A stretch of 64,000 bases of DNA from Macrotis lagotis (taxonomy: Eukaryota > Chordata > Mammalia > Peramelemorphia > Peramelidae). The stretch spans positions 2,199,467 through 2,263,466 of the forward strand of contig NC_133666.1 in NCBI RefSeq assembly GCF_037893015.1. Reading direction: 5' to 3'. The notes beneath the pieces were generated by a model that was given only the letters and a program-made list of their open reading frames with translations, searched no databases and was not told where the DNA came from. Made by a program: the position numbers and the translations under genes. This document shows positions 24,001 through 38,000 of the stretch, one piece after another. Position 1 is the first letter of the stretch. Every line of letters starts with the position of its first letter.

Positions 24001-27000
24001 ACCAGTGCTCTATCCACTGCACCACCTAGCCACCCCTACAGTTGAATTCTTGATTGAGAATTGACTTGAGACCCTTCAGTCCAACTCCTAGGAGACAATC
24101 CTGGTGATCTGTCCAGAGACAGTCACACAGGCTGAATCACCACCAGAAACCCCAAACCCAAGTCACCAGACCTCTGCCACACAAGGATACAGGGAGGAAG
24201 CTGACTCTCTTCCAGGAGTTTAAGCAATAATATGCTTTTGCCAACTATTTTTCTAAGTTCTGTTTTCCCCAGGGATGTTTCAAGTGAGCGGTAGAGTTGA
24301 CCCTCCTTGGAAGGGCACTTCACAGGAGGGCCAGACAGCACAAACCAAAGGGAAGTGTGTTTGACCAACTGCCCGGGCACTATATCATTCTGCAAAGGCA
24401 GAGCCCTTGTCTGGGAGGTTACGATACAGATGATGTTGCTGGAGGTGGGGGGTGGTCCAAGCCACGTGATGCCCTCTCTATGTTTAATCCCAGGTGTTCC
24501 TCCCCCTCTCCTCCAATGCCTTCCTACCTGATGGGCCTTGTCTGTCGGAGCGATGAACACAATGAAAGGGGACAGTTCTGCCGTCCGAATAATCTTCAGG
24601 GTCTGGTGAGGGAAAGAGGGAAGAAATAAAATGAGAACAGTCACTTTGAGCCAAGACTCTTGAGCCTCCCAGAAGTGCCTGGGAGGGAGGTACTACAAAC
24701 TACAAGTGGAATCTTCCTTAGCTGGATGCTGAGAGGTTCCAGATCTGAACCCATGTCTCCATAGACTCCAAGTCTTGGGCTCTTAACACTTGGAGGCTGC
24801 ACCTCATACAAAAGAAGACGTTACAAATCAGCACTTTGCTACCTATTAGGGCCCTGGGCATGGGGTTTGACTTTTACCTTCTTCAGGTCTGTTTTCAGAG
24901 CTACTTGCTTGCTATTATCTCTTGGAATCCAGGGAAAGTGATCTTTGTGATCTCAGCCAAGGCTCTTCCCCTTTGTGGGCAGTCTCTTCCAAAATGAGCA
25001 TTGGAAAGAAGTGGATATGTTGAGCCTGGAGAAGCCTCAGTGGGACCTGGGAGCCACAAGGGCTGCTCTGAAGAAGAGGGGTCCAAAATGGAAGCTGGGG
25101 GGGGGGGAGTGAGAGCCAAGCAATCTGAGTTTGGTGTCTGAGAAAGCTTCCTCATTTTTGGAGCCCCCCCATGTGACCCTCAGCAAAAAGAAGCAGGACG
25201 ACAATGTTGGTGTCAGATGGGCAGTGTGAACCTGAGATCCCCTTGGGCAAGGCTGAGATTTGGGGAGTTCAGACCAAGGCAAGGAGGCTGAGGAAGCAGG
25301 ACCAGGGACATAGGGAAGTACCCTGGTTGGCTTTTCTGTTAGTGGGGTCTCATCCTCTATCATGAATTCTTCCGGGGAAGATTTTTTTTTTTAGATTTTT
25401 GCAAGGCAATGGGGTTAAGTGGCTTGCCCAAGGCCACACAGCTAGGTAATTATGAAGTATCTGAGGCCAGATTTGAACCCAGGTACTCCTGACTCCAGGG
25501 CTGGTGCTTTATCCACTGCACCATCTAGTTGCCCTAGGGGAAGATTTGCAAGCATGTGTGTGACCTCCAAGAAGGTCAGAAAGGTAAGAAAGTGCCTCCC
25601 CACTCCACTCCCCTACTATAGGGGGTCATCTATTTTATTTTATTTTTTATTTTTTTAGGATTTTGCAAGGCAATGGGGTTAAGTGACTTGCCCAAAGCCA
25701 CACATCTAGGTAATTGTAAGTGTCTGAGGCTGGATTTGAACTCAGGTCCTCCTGACTCTAGGACCAGTGCTCTATCCACTGCGCCACCTAGCTGCCCCCC
25801 AGGGTCATCTAATTTAAAAGTGACAGGGAACATCCCCATCTTTGTTCAATGAAACTGATCCGTTCCTCCATGGCCCTCTCTCTGCCTTGGTAAACAAGGT
25901 TTCCACAGGGTCTTGGGGCTTCTTGAAACCACCCTCACCCCTATTTCTGGCAGCCTCTGGGCCTCTTCTCAGAAGACTATAAGGAGGGGCAGCTACGTGG
26001 CACAGTAGATAGAACACCGGCCCTAGAGTCAGGAGGACCTGATTTCAAATCCAGCCTCAGACACTTACAATTACCTAGCTGTATGGCCTTGAGCAAGTCA
26101 CTTAACCCCACTGCCTTGCAAAAAAAAAGAAAAATATGAGGAAAGTGAATTAATAAAAAACCAATTTGGGGGCAGCTAGGTGGCTCAGTGGATAAAGCAT
26201 CGGCCCTGGAGTCAGGAGTACCTGGGTTCAAATCCGGTCTCAGACACTTAATAATTACGTAGCTGTGTGGCCTTGGGCAAGCCACTTAACCCCATTTGCC
26301 TTACAAAAACCTAAAAAATAAAAAAAAAAATTTGCTTTTAAATCCAATGCTATCCCTGGGCCTGATCCAAGGCTGCAGGTCATAGCCTAAATGGAGCCAC
26401 AACCCTTCTCCATGGATTCCTGGGAGCTGGCCCAGTCCATTTCAAGGATATTCCACTGACCACGGGCTACCCAAATCTTCTTTCTTTCTGCTCAGTGATG
26501 GATGCTGGAAACTAGAGGGAGCACAAATGAGCTGCTTTTGGGACTGTTTATACTTACTGCCCTAATCTAAGTTGTGCCCCAGGATCCCAACAACACCTCC
26601 ATCTCAAAAGGCTCTTTTTCAAAGGGCACCCTTGCCCTTCCCCCACCAACCTGAAGCCAGGTCTTTTCCTATTTTAAGTATGTCCACTTTACCACTTCCT
26701 ACTGTCTAGGGATAGCTAATCCACTGGGATGCTTTCAATTTCAACTAGCTGAGGGCTCTGGCCCAGCCCCCTGCCCAGCCATGAGGTGCAGGACCTCTGT
26801 TCATTCACCTGAGGCTCTATGTCCAGGATGGCAACCTTGTCCTGCTGATGGATCTGGTGCAATGTCTCAAATTTGGTGCCAAACATGTTGCCCTGGTAGC
26901 TGCCAAATTCTAAGAACTCATTGGCTGAGATATTCTTGGTCATCTCCTCAGTAGAGATGAAGTGATAATCCTTCCCATTTTCTTCACTCTTCTTTGGAGG

Positions 27001-30000
27001 TCGGGTGGTATCTATAGAAAAGAGCCAAGAACCAGACAGGTCAATGATCAATGTTGGAAGGGTTATGGGAAATCTGGGACACTAATGCATTGTTGGTGGA
27101 GCTATGAACTCATTCAACCTTTCTGGAGAGCAGTCTGGAACTATGCCCAAAGGACAACAAAAATGTGCATCCCCTTTGATCTAACAATATCACAACCCTG
27201 AAGAGATGATGAAAAAGGATAAAAACATCACTTGCACAAAAATATTCATAGCAGCCCTGTTTGTGGTGGCAAAGAATTGGAAATCAAGTAAATGTCCTTC
27301 AATTGGGGAATGGCTTAACAAAGTGTTGTATATGTATGTGATGGAACACTATTGTTCTATTAGAAACCACGAAGGATGGGAATTCAGGGAGACCTGGAAG
27401 GATCTGCATGAACTGATGCTGAGCAAGATGAGCAGAACCAGAAGAACACTGTACACCCTAACAGCAACATGGGGGCGATGATCAGCCTTGATGGACTTGC
27501 TCATTCCGTCAGGGAAACAATCAGGGACAATTTTGGGCTGTCTGCAAGGGAGAATACCATCTGTATCCAGAGAAAGAATTGTGGAGTTTGAACAAAGACC
27601 AAAGACTGTTACCTTTAATTTAGGAAAAAAACTGATATTGTCTGATACTGCTGTCTCTTATACTTTATGTTTCTTCCTTAAGGATCTGATTTCTCTCTCA
27701 TCACATTCAATTTGGATCCATGTATACCAAGACTGGCAAACTGCCTTCTTTGGGGGGTGGGGGGAGGGAAGTAAGATTCGGGGAAAAATTGTAAAACTCA
27801 AAATAAATAAACTAAAAAACAAAACAAAAAAAAAGCCAAGAAGGCTTAAGTCCCAGCTTCTTCCAACCAGACTATTGCCATTGCCTCCTGCCTCCTGCAC
27901 ATCTGCCAAAGTGATCTTCCCAAAGTAGAGGGCTGCCCAGGTCACTTTAAACTAACGTAGAAACACCTCCGACATTGCAAACCATTCCCAATTGGGCTCC
28001 AATCTATTTCCCCACTTATTTCAAGTTCTTGCCCCCCTCCCCACTCTGTTGCTGCTTCCCACCTATGCTATTGCATCTCTCATCACCATGTCTTTACAAT
28101 GGCAGCCACACCCTCCCTCTTCACTTCTGCCTGATCTCCTTAGAATGCCTTCAAGATGTCTTCCAGGAGGCCCAGCAGGAGACTTTTTCTGATAGGACCT
28201 CCTCTTCCTCATGCAAAGGGATTTTCTGTTTAGTTCCACTTACTTCTGTGGACAGTACTGTGTCTCTCCCTGCCCCGCTTCTCTACATTGAGTAGAATCC
28301 TTAAAAGCTGGGATTGGTTTACAATCTATGGTATCTATCCCTTGTGGATTTTGAGGGAAATGGGGGCAGAATTGGGAACTCTGAGTGTGACAACTCCTCC
28401 TGCTGATACAGATAGACAACCTGCCTTGACCTTTTAGTCCTAAGAGAAATGCCAAGGCAATGAGAGCTTTCCCAGAGTCACCTGGGTGGTACCTGTCGGA
28501 AGCAGGCCTTGAACCTGGATTTTCCCAACTCTGAGGTTGGCTCATGATCTACTAAGGCAGTCACCCTGTCCTTGCCTTTAACAGAGGGGGTGCTTAATAA
28601 ATGATTATTGCCAAACAGAATGTCAGAGACAATCAGTTCCTTGAAGGAAGGGACACATTTTATGGACTTTTTCTCACCTCAGTTTCTTCAGAGCATTGTA
28701 CCTAGTTAGAAGTACTTATAGGGGAGGTCAACTTGGTTGTGGGAGATAGGAAGGCCATGACCATGGCCATGAATCTGCTGGGCTCCTCTGCCCCTTTGTT
28801 CTCCCTGACTGGGGAAGGTGCCATCCTAATCATAACAGCAGCCCAGTGACACTGGAAAAATGAGTCGAAGGCATTACATCCATCATCTGCCAGTCACTCT
28901 CTATAGTGGGGACCTTGGGCAGGAATCTGCAGATAAAAGTCAAAGCCAACCCCACCACCTGGGCAAAGTGGGATCACTGGCCCAACTCAATTTCTCACCG
29001 AGCTAGTAAGGTGGTAACTGAGCATGAGTGACTGTGGCATCAAAGGTCAAGCTCAGGTAATGTGTATTCAAAAGTTCTCTCCAAGGACTCAAGCACAGGA
29101 AGACCAGGGGCTCAGGTCAAAGAGTAAGGACTGAGCCAAAGTCAATTTAGCTTCTGAGCATAATGAGAAACTGGCCCTCCACCAATGGAGGCACCAGCCA
29201 CTAGGGCAGTCTTGCCCCAAAGACCTGCTCTGGTAGTCTGGTGCTGCAGGTTGCACAGAGTTTGCATAGGCCTCAAATGCAATTCCCCCTCTCTCCCACT
29301 GACTTTCAGTCTAGAATTTGGCTCTGAATCTCCCTTCTCCCAAGGGTCACTCACATGGAGCTGGATACACAAACTTCTCTGGGTTCTGGTTGACCAGAGC
29401 GTTCTTAATGTGGCTGCGCCCAACTCCATTGGCTCCTGTTTGGGGAGAAGAGAATTTAGCAACAAGCACTCTGGGAAAGGGGAAAGGCAGGGCCTCTTTC
29501 CTCAAGCCCTTCTCCTTGTGTCAAGGCCATTTCTATAGATTCCACTTTCCATATAGTAAATTAACTTTAAATACTCTGGAGAATCTTCAAGAAAAGTAAC
29601 CAGCTCCCTATTCAACATGGGTTGACCATCCTCTCTCTTTCCCTCTCTCCTCTGTATCCATCTCTGTAGCTCTCTCTTTGTCTCTGTCTCTGTCTCATGA
29701 GAGACAGTGTCAAATGCCCAGCTGCATTTCTCTCTGGAAGACTTCAAAAGCCATGACTTTGACCCATCCAGTCTATCTCTTGTGCCTGGTCCCCTCTTCT
29801 TCCTCATCTCCCCAAACTTTTTTTTTGCTTCTCTATCTCCCAATCCAGACACCTCTCTTTTTGACCTTGTAAACATGTCAGACCAACATGAGAAGTTGGA
29901 TATAAGCCCCTGGAGGCCAGGGACTGTTGCATTTTGGCCTCAGTTGCTCATTCTCCTAACAGGATTTACTCCCTTGGGGTTCCTGCCTCCAACCAAATGC

Positions 30001-32018
30001 CTGCCACGTTTCTGGAATCCAGTCACAGGCTACCACCTGCTCCCCAACTCCACATATACCCTTTAAAATGGCACCAAGTTGCCTTTCAGCCCTCTTTCTA
30101 GGGTGAATGCCACTGGAGGGAGTTCTCCAAGAAGGGCCTGGCCTCTTCACCCACCTATTAGCACCAGGGTCTTCCGCTTGAATGCAGGGAGCTGCACAAC
30201 TTCCTCATAGGAAACCACATCCAACTGATCAAAAACTGGAGGCAAAGAAAGAGAAGCTGAGTCAGTTTGAAGGCTCTCATATGAGCCTCGGGGATCCAAG
30301 CCTCAGAGCAAATCTCATCTTCCTTCCCAGTCCCTTTCTTTTGTCAACTTCTGGTCTTTCCAAGGTCAACTAAGTCAACTGCCACCTTTTACAGATGAGG
30401 AAACTGAAGAACAGGTACAGGAAATGACTTGCTTAAGGTCACAAAGGGAATAAGCAATAGAAGCTGGATTTGAACCCGAATCCTGTCTCCAGAGCCAGGG
30501 ATGCAGAAACTATTCTGGAAGAAGGAACTGAGTGTCCTAAGAATATTTGACATTCTGAAATCCAAGTTCAGGTATCCTAATAACAAGGCCATACATAGGA
30601 ATCAGGACTGGAAGGGCCCACAGAAGCCACCCAGGGCACTTTACAGAAGGGAAGGCATTTGCTCCAGTGATCATATATTAAGTAACTAGACTATGGAATT
30701 CATTGGCAGAAAAAGTCACTGCTGGAGGGGCTGTGGGGAAACGGGCATACTAACACAACACAGATTGACCCAGGCCTTCTGGAAAGTAATTTGGAATTGG
30801 GAACAAAGAAAGGGATAAAAAGATATCTGTAGCCCTTTGACCCAGAGAGCCCTCTGTGAGGCACATACCCCAAGAAGAGCAAAGGGTTTTTAGAAAAAGC
30901 CCCAACCATACCAAAATAGTCAAAGCAACACTTTGTGGAATAGCAAAAAAACTGGTGACCACATAGGCTCCTACTGACTGAGGGTCAAATTGTGTTGGGG
31001 AGAGGAATGGGTTGGAAATAACCCTGTCCTGAATCAGACACCTGGGAAGTGGATACTGAGTAATCCTAATGACCAAGCTTAATCCTAGAGAACAGCTGGG
31101 AAAACTTCCATCCCAGACCCTTTGAGCACAAGGGGGGACCTAGTCCCATGACCCATGCCAGACACTGTCACACCCATCTGATACTAGCTGCTTTTGCTGA
31201 AATGCTTTTCTCTTCTTTGACTCTCTGTAACAAAGAAAGGTTGGTTGACTAGGGAGAAGAGGGCAGGATCAACTCAGAAATTAGAGCAAACAAAATCAGA
31301 ATTAGGAAGGAACTTTCTGCAATTAGTTCTCTAAATATCAGGAAGCACAAATGTTTAGCTGTCTTGGCTAGTTTAAAGAGGAGCCTCAAAGTTCTCCTGT
31401 AGAAAAACATCACTCTTCCGGGCTCCCTTCTCCCTCAATCTCAGTAGGAAGCATTCTTATACCTTTTAATAAAGACTGACCAGGGCAGCTAGGTGGCATA
31501 GTAGATAGGGCACCAGCCCTGGTGTCAGGAGGACCCTGGTTCAAATGTGGCCTCAGACACTTAAGAATTGCCAGGCTGTGTGACCTTGGGCAAGTCACTT
31601 AAAAACCCCAATACCTTAAATAGATAAAACAAAAAATAAACAAAAAATAATGGCTCACCTTGGGCAAATTCCTTGGCTTCACTTTCCTCACTTGTGGCTA
31701 GTAGCTAACCAAAACCAGAGGTGACAAAGGTGTAGGCAGGAATAGTTCCCTTGCCACAAAGTCCCAGAATTGGCCTAAGGAGGTCAATCCTCCAACCCTC
31801 TCATGGAAAAAAAAAGTGCATTGGTGCTTTTTGTTTTATATAAACCTCCTTTCCAAAGATGTGGATTTAAAAATAGAAAAGTCAAGAAATCAGAGTATGT
31901 GATGCTCTGTACCCCCAACCCCCCACCCCTCTGAGGAAAATCTCTTTGGCCTTTTTCAGAGGCCAGACATAGCTATCACCCAGCATTCTATTTCCTTTCT
32001 GGTTCTTTCCATTTCCAT

Positions 32019-32064
<46 letters not shown>

Positions 32065-35000
32065 TGACTTGACTTGGTTCACTTCACTCCTTATATATTC
32101 CTCTGGTTTCTGATGGCACATTCCCTTAAGCTCATTTGCTACAGTTGGGTTTGCCATTGTCCAACTGATGGACATCTTCTTTTTGTTTGTAGTCTTCTGC
32201 TTCCTCCCCAAGTCTTGCTACAACTGTTTTGGGTGTATATGGGAATGGGGACTTTGGGATGTGAGGCCACTAATTCAAGTACATGGATACTTTCCTTAAG
32301 TTACTTAAAAAAAAATTTGGGGGGGGCAGCTAGGTGGCGCAGTGGATAAAGCACCAGCCCTGGAGTCAGAAGTACCTGGGTTCAAATCCTGTCTCAGACA
32401 CTTCATAATTACCTAGCTGTGTGGCCTTGGGCAAGCCACTTAACCCCGTTTGCCTTGCAAAAAAAAAAAAACCTCAAAAAAAATTTTTTTTTTTAATTTA
32501 AGGCAATAGGGTTAAGAGTGACTTGTCAAAAGTGACACAGCTAGGCAATTATTAAGTATCTGAGGCCACATTTGAACTCAGGTCCTCCTGACTCCAGGGC
32601 TGGTGCTCTATCCACTGTGCTACCTAGCTACCCTCTTAGTTGCATTTTTGAAGAATTCTAATTCCAAACTTCTTTTCAGAAAGGTTGGAATAATTTGCAA
32701 ATCCACCAATAAATTATTTCCATTTTTTGGTTGTCTTGAGCATTTTGTTTGGCATTAAATGAAACCTCAGAATTGCTTGAATTAATATTCCTCACTTATA
32801 TCATGAGTGATTTAGCTCATTCTTTCATAAAGGGTTATTGATAGTGTGCCATTTGTCTTTTGAGCACTGATCCATTAGGAAATAGACCTTGGGCTTATAT
32901 CTTTCTGTCTGAGGTCCAATTTCCTCCCAATTACATTTTTCTTATTTTATTTTAGTCATCCTCATTTGGTTCATGCAAAAGCTTTCCCATTTTATGTAAT
33001 CACAATTTATGAGGTAGTACCGCAGATACTGGCTTGGAATCAGGAAGACCCAGGTTCAAGTTCTGCTTTAGCCCCTTATCAGCTGTGTGTCCCTGGGCAA
33101 GTTAACCTTAATTTCCTGTCCTGTAAAATGAGAGCATTGGAAACAGAAGCGTATCAGGTCCCTTGCTCTTCTAAAATGATCCTTTTGTGATTTCTTCTTT
33201 TCTGTGTAGTACAATATTCTCTTCTTAAGTAGGGAATCTTGGGAAATAAAATAACCCAAGTTTTCTTTTCCCTTTGGCAAAATGATGATAGTTGCATCTT
33301 TCCCCAAAATATTTTCATGATTTAATCATTTAACATAGGTTCCTAGGCCCACCTTTCAGCTTGGGGATCTCATCAGTTCCCATAAACGATGCAGTATCCA
33401 TCTCTATGGCGACGATTCTCACATCTACCAACCCAGCCCCAGTCTCTCTGCTGATCCCCCCCCCCTTCTTTTTTTGCAAGGCAAATGGGGTTAAGTGGTT
33501 TGCCCAAGGCCACACAGCTAGGTAATTATTAAGTGTCTGAGGCTGCATTTGAACCCAGGTACTCCTGACCCCAGGGCCGGTGCTTTTATCCACTGCACCA
33601 CCTAGCCGCCCCTTCTGCTGATCTCAAACCCCACATTTAACTGCCTTTCAGACATCCAAATAGATTTCCTCCTGTACAGATTTCAAACTGAAAATACATG
33701 TTCAATCTTATCTTTCTTGCCCTTAGCGATGATTAGAGATGGGACTTTCTTTCCATCCAGACATTATGATGTGTGTACATTTTATTCCTACATTGTGTCT
33801 TTTGGAAATAAGTTTCGAGTCCATCTGTTTACATAGGCATTTACCTTTAGTCCAAAGGCACCAGCTTGGTATTTTTTTTTTTGCATTTTTGCAAGGCAAT
33901 GAGGTTAAGTGACTTGCCCAAGGTCACACAGCTAAGTACATGTTAAGTGTCTGAGAGTAGATTTGAACTTAGATCCTCTTGACTCTAGCCATTGTTCCAC
34001 CTAGCTGCTCCTTCCTCTTGGGTATTTACAAATAATTATAATTTATATTATTATTTATGTATTAACATCAATAATATTACTTATTTTTAATTCTATATTC
34101 ATATTATGATTTTATAATTCAATACATGTTGTGTATTGCAACAATTGTGTTGCACTACACAACAGATGTACTGAAAGTGTATCACTGACAATCTTTTAAC
34201 TGGGGCTTATTTCGGGGGGGGGGTAAAACTTAAGATTACAAGGAGCCTGAAAAAATACAGCTGGGGCTTATTTTCTGGGCAAATTTGGCATATCTCCTCA
34301 GAAAAGCAATTAATGAGTACACTGATTATGATTACACTATATAGATCTATAAATATCTAAATCTTCCAGAACCTGGGGGAGGGAGCCACCCATTCTTTCA
34401 GGCTCTGTCTCCTCTACCCAACAATCTCAGAAATTTCTTTCTAAAGTATTTCCAATTTTGGAATTTGTTCTCATGAATACACAGCATCCCCGTTTTATAG
34501 AGGGAACAGGCCTAGGAGGGTGAAGACCAGTGACACAGCTCATCATGTTCTACTCTACCCCTCACCCCTTGCTCTCATGTTCCAGGACTCTTATTTCTTA
34601 TTATTTATTTTTCCAATTATATATACAGATAATTTGCAACATTCATTTTTGTAAAGTTTTCTTCGTTCCCCCACCCTGATATAAGTAATCTGATATAAGG
34701 AATGCATGTCTAGTCATGTCACCACATATTTCCAAATTGGTCACACTGGGAAAGAAGAATCAGAACAGAAAAGGATGAAAATACAAGAAGGAAAAAGCAA
34801 AAAACTGATATAAAAAGGTGAAAATATTCTTTGGTCTGCATTTCTATTTCGTGGTTGGGCTTTTTTTTTCTGGATGTGGATGGCATTTACCATCGCAGGT
34901 CTTTTCAAATTGTCTTTGATCTCTGTATGGCTGAGAAGAGCTAAGCCTATCGGAGTTGACCATTGTTCAATGTGCCTGTGTTACTGTGTACAATGTTCTC

Positions 35001-38000
35001 TTAGTTCTTCTCACTTCCCTTAGCATCAGTTCATGTAAATCTTCTGAGGGTTTTCTGAGATCTGCCTGCTCCTCATTTCTTACAGAACAATAATATTCCA
35101 TTCTGGGAGTTTTCTAGACATGTTACCATGCTCTCAAACACACTAGCCTCTGTTCCTCAACCTCCACCCCATATAGAGATCCCTTTGATCTTACCTTTCC
35201 CATAACAATTTCACCACCTGCTATCCTTCCATCTCTCCCTCTGTCTCATCCCTCCTAAGCCTGTTCTTTATCCTTCCCATGGCCACCAACCATGTTTTTT
35301 GAGTCTATTCTGGCCACCTTTCAGTTTGGATAAATCATACACTGTTCACTTCCCATGAATCCTTGTGATCCCATGTCCTTCTCCTGTTTAGATCTTGTCA
35401 AACTCCAACTTGTGGTGACCTATATCTGCCTTCTTTGCTCCCATTCATGGAATGAGTACCAGTGGAGGAAGTCCACTAACAATTCATATGACTGACTTCA
35501 ACTGGGCCCAGACAGCCAGCTAGAAATGCCCTTTCTTTTATCCTTTGAGCCTTATCCTGATTAACTCTTCATCATGATCCTTGCTCCATGATCTCAGATA
35601 CCTCTTCTCTCCTAAAGCCAACCAAATCCTCCCCTGTCCATTCCTGGAGGAGGTGGGATTTAAGCCCAGAAAGTCAGGAGATAAGGATGAGGAGGGAAAG
35701 CATTCCTGACATGGGTGATGGCTGGCCAGAGAAAATACCACCATCAACCCCTTCCTTTACCATTCTCTCCCAGCAGAGGACTAATGCTTTATTTCACTAA
35801 GAAAACTCAAGTTTGTGTTGTGAGCTCCCACTTCCCTTATATTCTCCCATCCCTCATCTCTCATTCTTTGCTCCTTCATTCCTTCCTGTCCACAATGTCC
35901 AGTGTCAGCATCTGAGCCTTTGCCCTTGGTCCCTTGGCACTCCCAGTTCATTTCCTCTAGGACCTTGCCCCATCATCTTTTCCCTCTGCCCTGAAATCAT
36001 TCACTGGGCACACAACCAAATGATCCTTTAAAACAAACAAATCAAAGCATTTCATTTGATCCTACCATTCCTTCAAACCATCCAACAAAGGGTTGTGGGA
36101 AATCTGGGACACTATTACATTGCCGGTGGAGCTGTGAACTCATCCAGCCTTTCTGGAGAACAGTCTGGAATTATGCCCAAAGGGCAACAAAAATGTGCAT
36201 CCCCTTTGATCCAGCAATACCACTACTGGGTCTATACCCTGAAGAGATGATAAAATGGGTAAAAACATCACTTGTACAAAAATATTCATAGCGGCCCTGT
36301 TTATGGTGGCAAAGAATTGGAAATTGAGTTAACGTCCTTCAACTGGGGAATGGCTTAGCAAACTGTGGTATAGGTATGTCATGGAACACTATTGTTCTAT
36401 TAGAAACCAGGAAGGATGGGAATTCAGGGAAGCCTGGCAGGATTTGCATGAACTGATGCTGAGCAAGATGAGCAAAACCAGAAAAACACTGTACACCCTA
36501 ACAGCAACATGGGGGTGATGATCAACCTTGATGAACTTGCTCGTTCCATCAGTACAACAGTCAGGGACAATTTGGGGCTGTCTGCAATGGAGAATACCAG
36601 CTGTATCCAGAGAAAGAACTGTGGAGTTGGAATAAAGACCAAGGACTATTACCTTTTATTTAGAGGGAAAAAAAACATATCTTATTGCCTGATCCTGCTC
36701 TTATACTTTATGTTTCTTCCTTAAGGATATGATTTCTCTCTCATCACATTCAATTTGGATCAATGTACAACATGGAAACAAAGTAAAGATTGGCAAATTG
36801 CCTTCTGTGGGGGGGGGTGCGGTGGGAGGAGGGACGTAAGATTGGGAAAAATTGGCAAACTCAAAATAAATAAAATCTTTAATAAAAAACTGATATCTTA
36901 TTGTTTGATGTTTCTATCTCTTATACTTTATGTTTCAGGAATTCCTTAAGAATATGATTTCTCTCTCATCACATTCAATTTGTATCCATGTATACCATGG
37001 AAACAATGTAAAGACTAACAGACTGCCTTCTGTGGGGGGGGGGGGGGTGGGGGGGGAGGAAGCAAGATCAGGGGAAAATTGTAAAACTCAAAATAAATAA
37101 AATCTTAAAACAAACAAAAAACAAACACACAAAAAACCATCCAACAACAGTGTTTCTCGTGTTCACAGCCAAACTCTGGGAAGAACACATCTCCACATCT
37201 CCTGCTCATTTTTTCACCCCTCTGCAACCTGATAAAATCAATGGTCTTTGAAAATGTCTCCACCTTATTGACCTCTGGGCAACTTCTAACACTGTTAAGC
37301 ATCTATTTTAAGCACCCCTTTTTCCCTTCTCCCCATACCCCGGGCCAAACTCCCCTGGTTCTCCTCCTCCCTCGCTGATGGTTCTTTCTCAGTCTTCCTA
37401 GATGCATCCACTTTTCCTAACCCCCACTGCAAGCATGGGTATTGGTTTGCTAGAACCTTGGCCTTGGCCATCTCTTCTCTCTGTCCTCTCCACCAGTGAG
37501 CTCCTTGGTTCCTCTGAACTCCATGGTCTTCTGCATAGGACTCAAATTGCTATATCCAGATGGAATTGCTCTCTTCAATTCTAGACCCACATTGCCTAAG
37601 GCCTACTGTACATTTGTAACTTAGATGCTTCATTGCTAATTCAAACTAGACATGGTCAAATTAGAAGATGTGACCTTTTCTTCCAAGCTGCCCCATTTCT
37701 GTTGACCGGACCACCATAATTTATCTCCCTGATTTTCAACCTAAAATTCATTCATCTTGGCTTCTTCCCCTTTCCCTTAATGCCCACCCCACCCTCTAGC
37801 CATTCGGTTGTCAAATGTCATCCTTTCAAGGTCTCCACATCTACCCTTACCTGAACTATTACAAGAGCCTACTAATTGACTTTCCCTGCTTCCAGGTTCT
37901 GCCTTACCATTTCATCCAACCACCACAACATTGGCAGCTCACATTTAAAGTTTACCAAGTGTTGTACAAGTATGATCTCACTGGATTCTCATGACAACCC

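Noticed and set aside
24123-24644. A 173-codon open frame on the - strand.
   Set aside because: It is MPP1 exon 11 read on into both flanking introns; only 24528-24602 is coding.
27206-27481. A small gene encoding about 90 residues.
   Set aside because: The translation is the C-terminus of L1 ORF2 and lies within an L1 with a target-site duplication.
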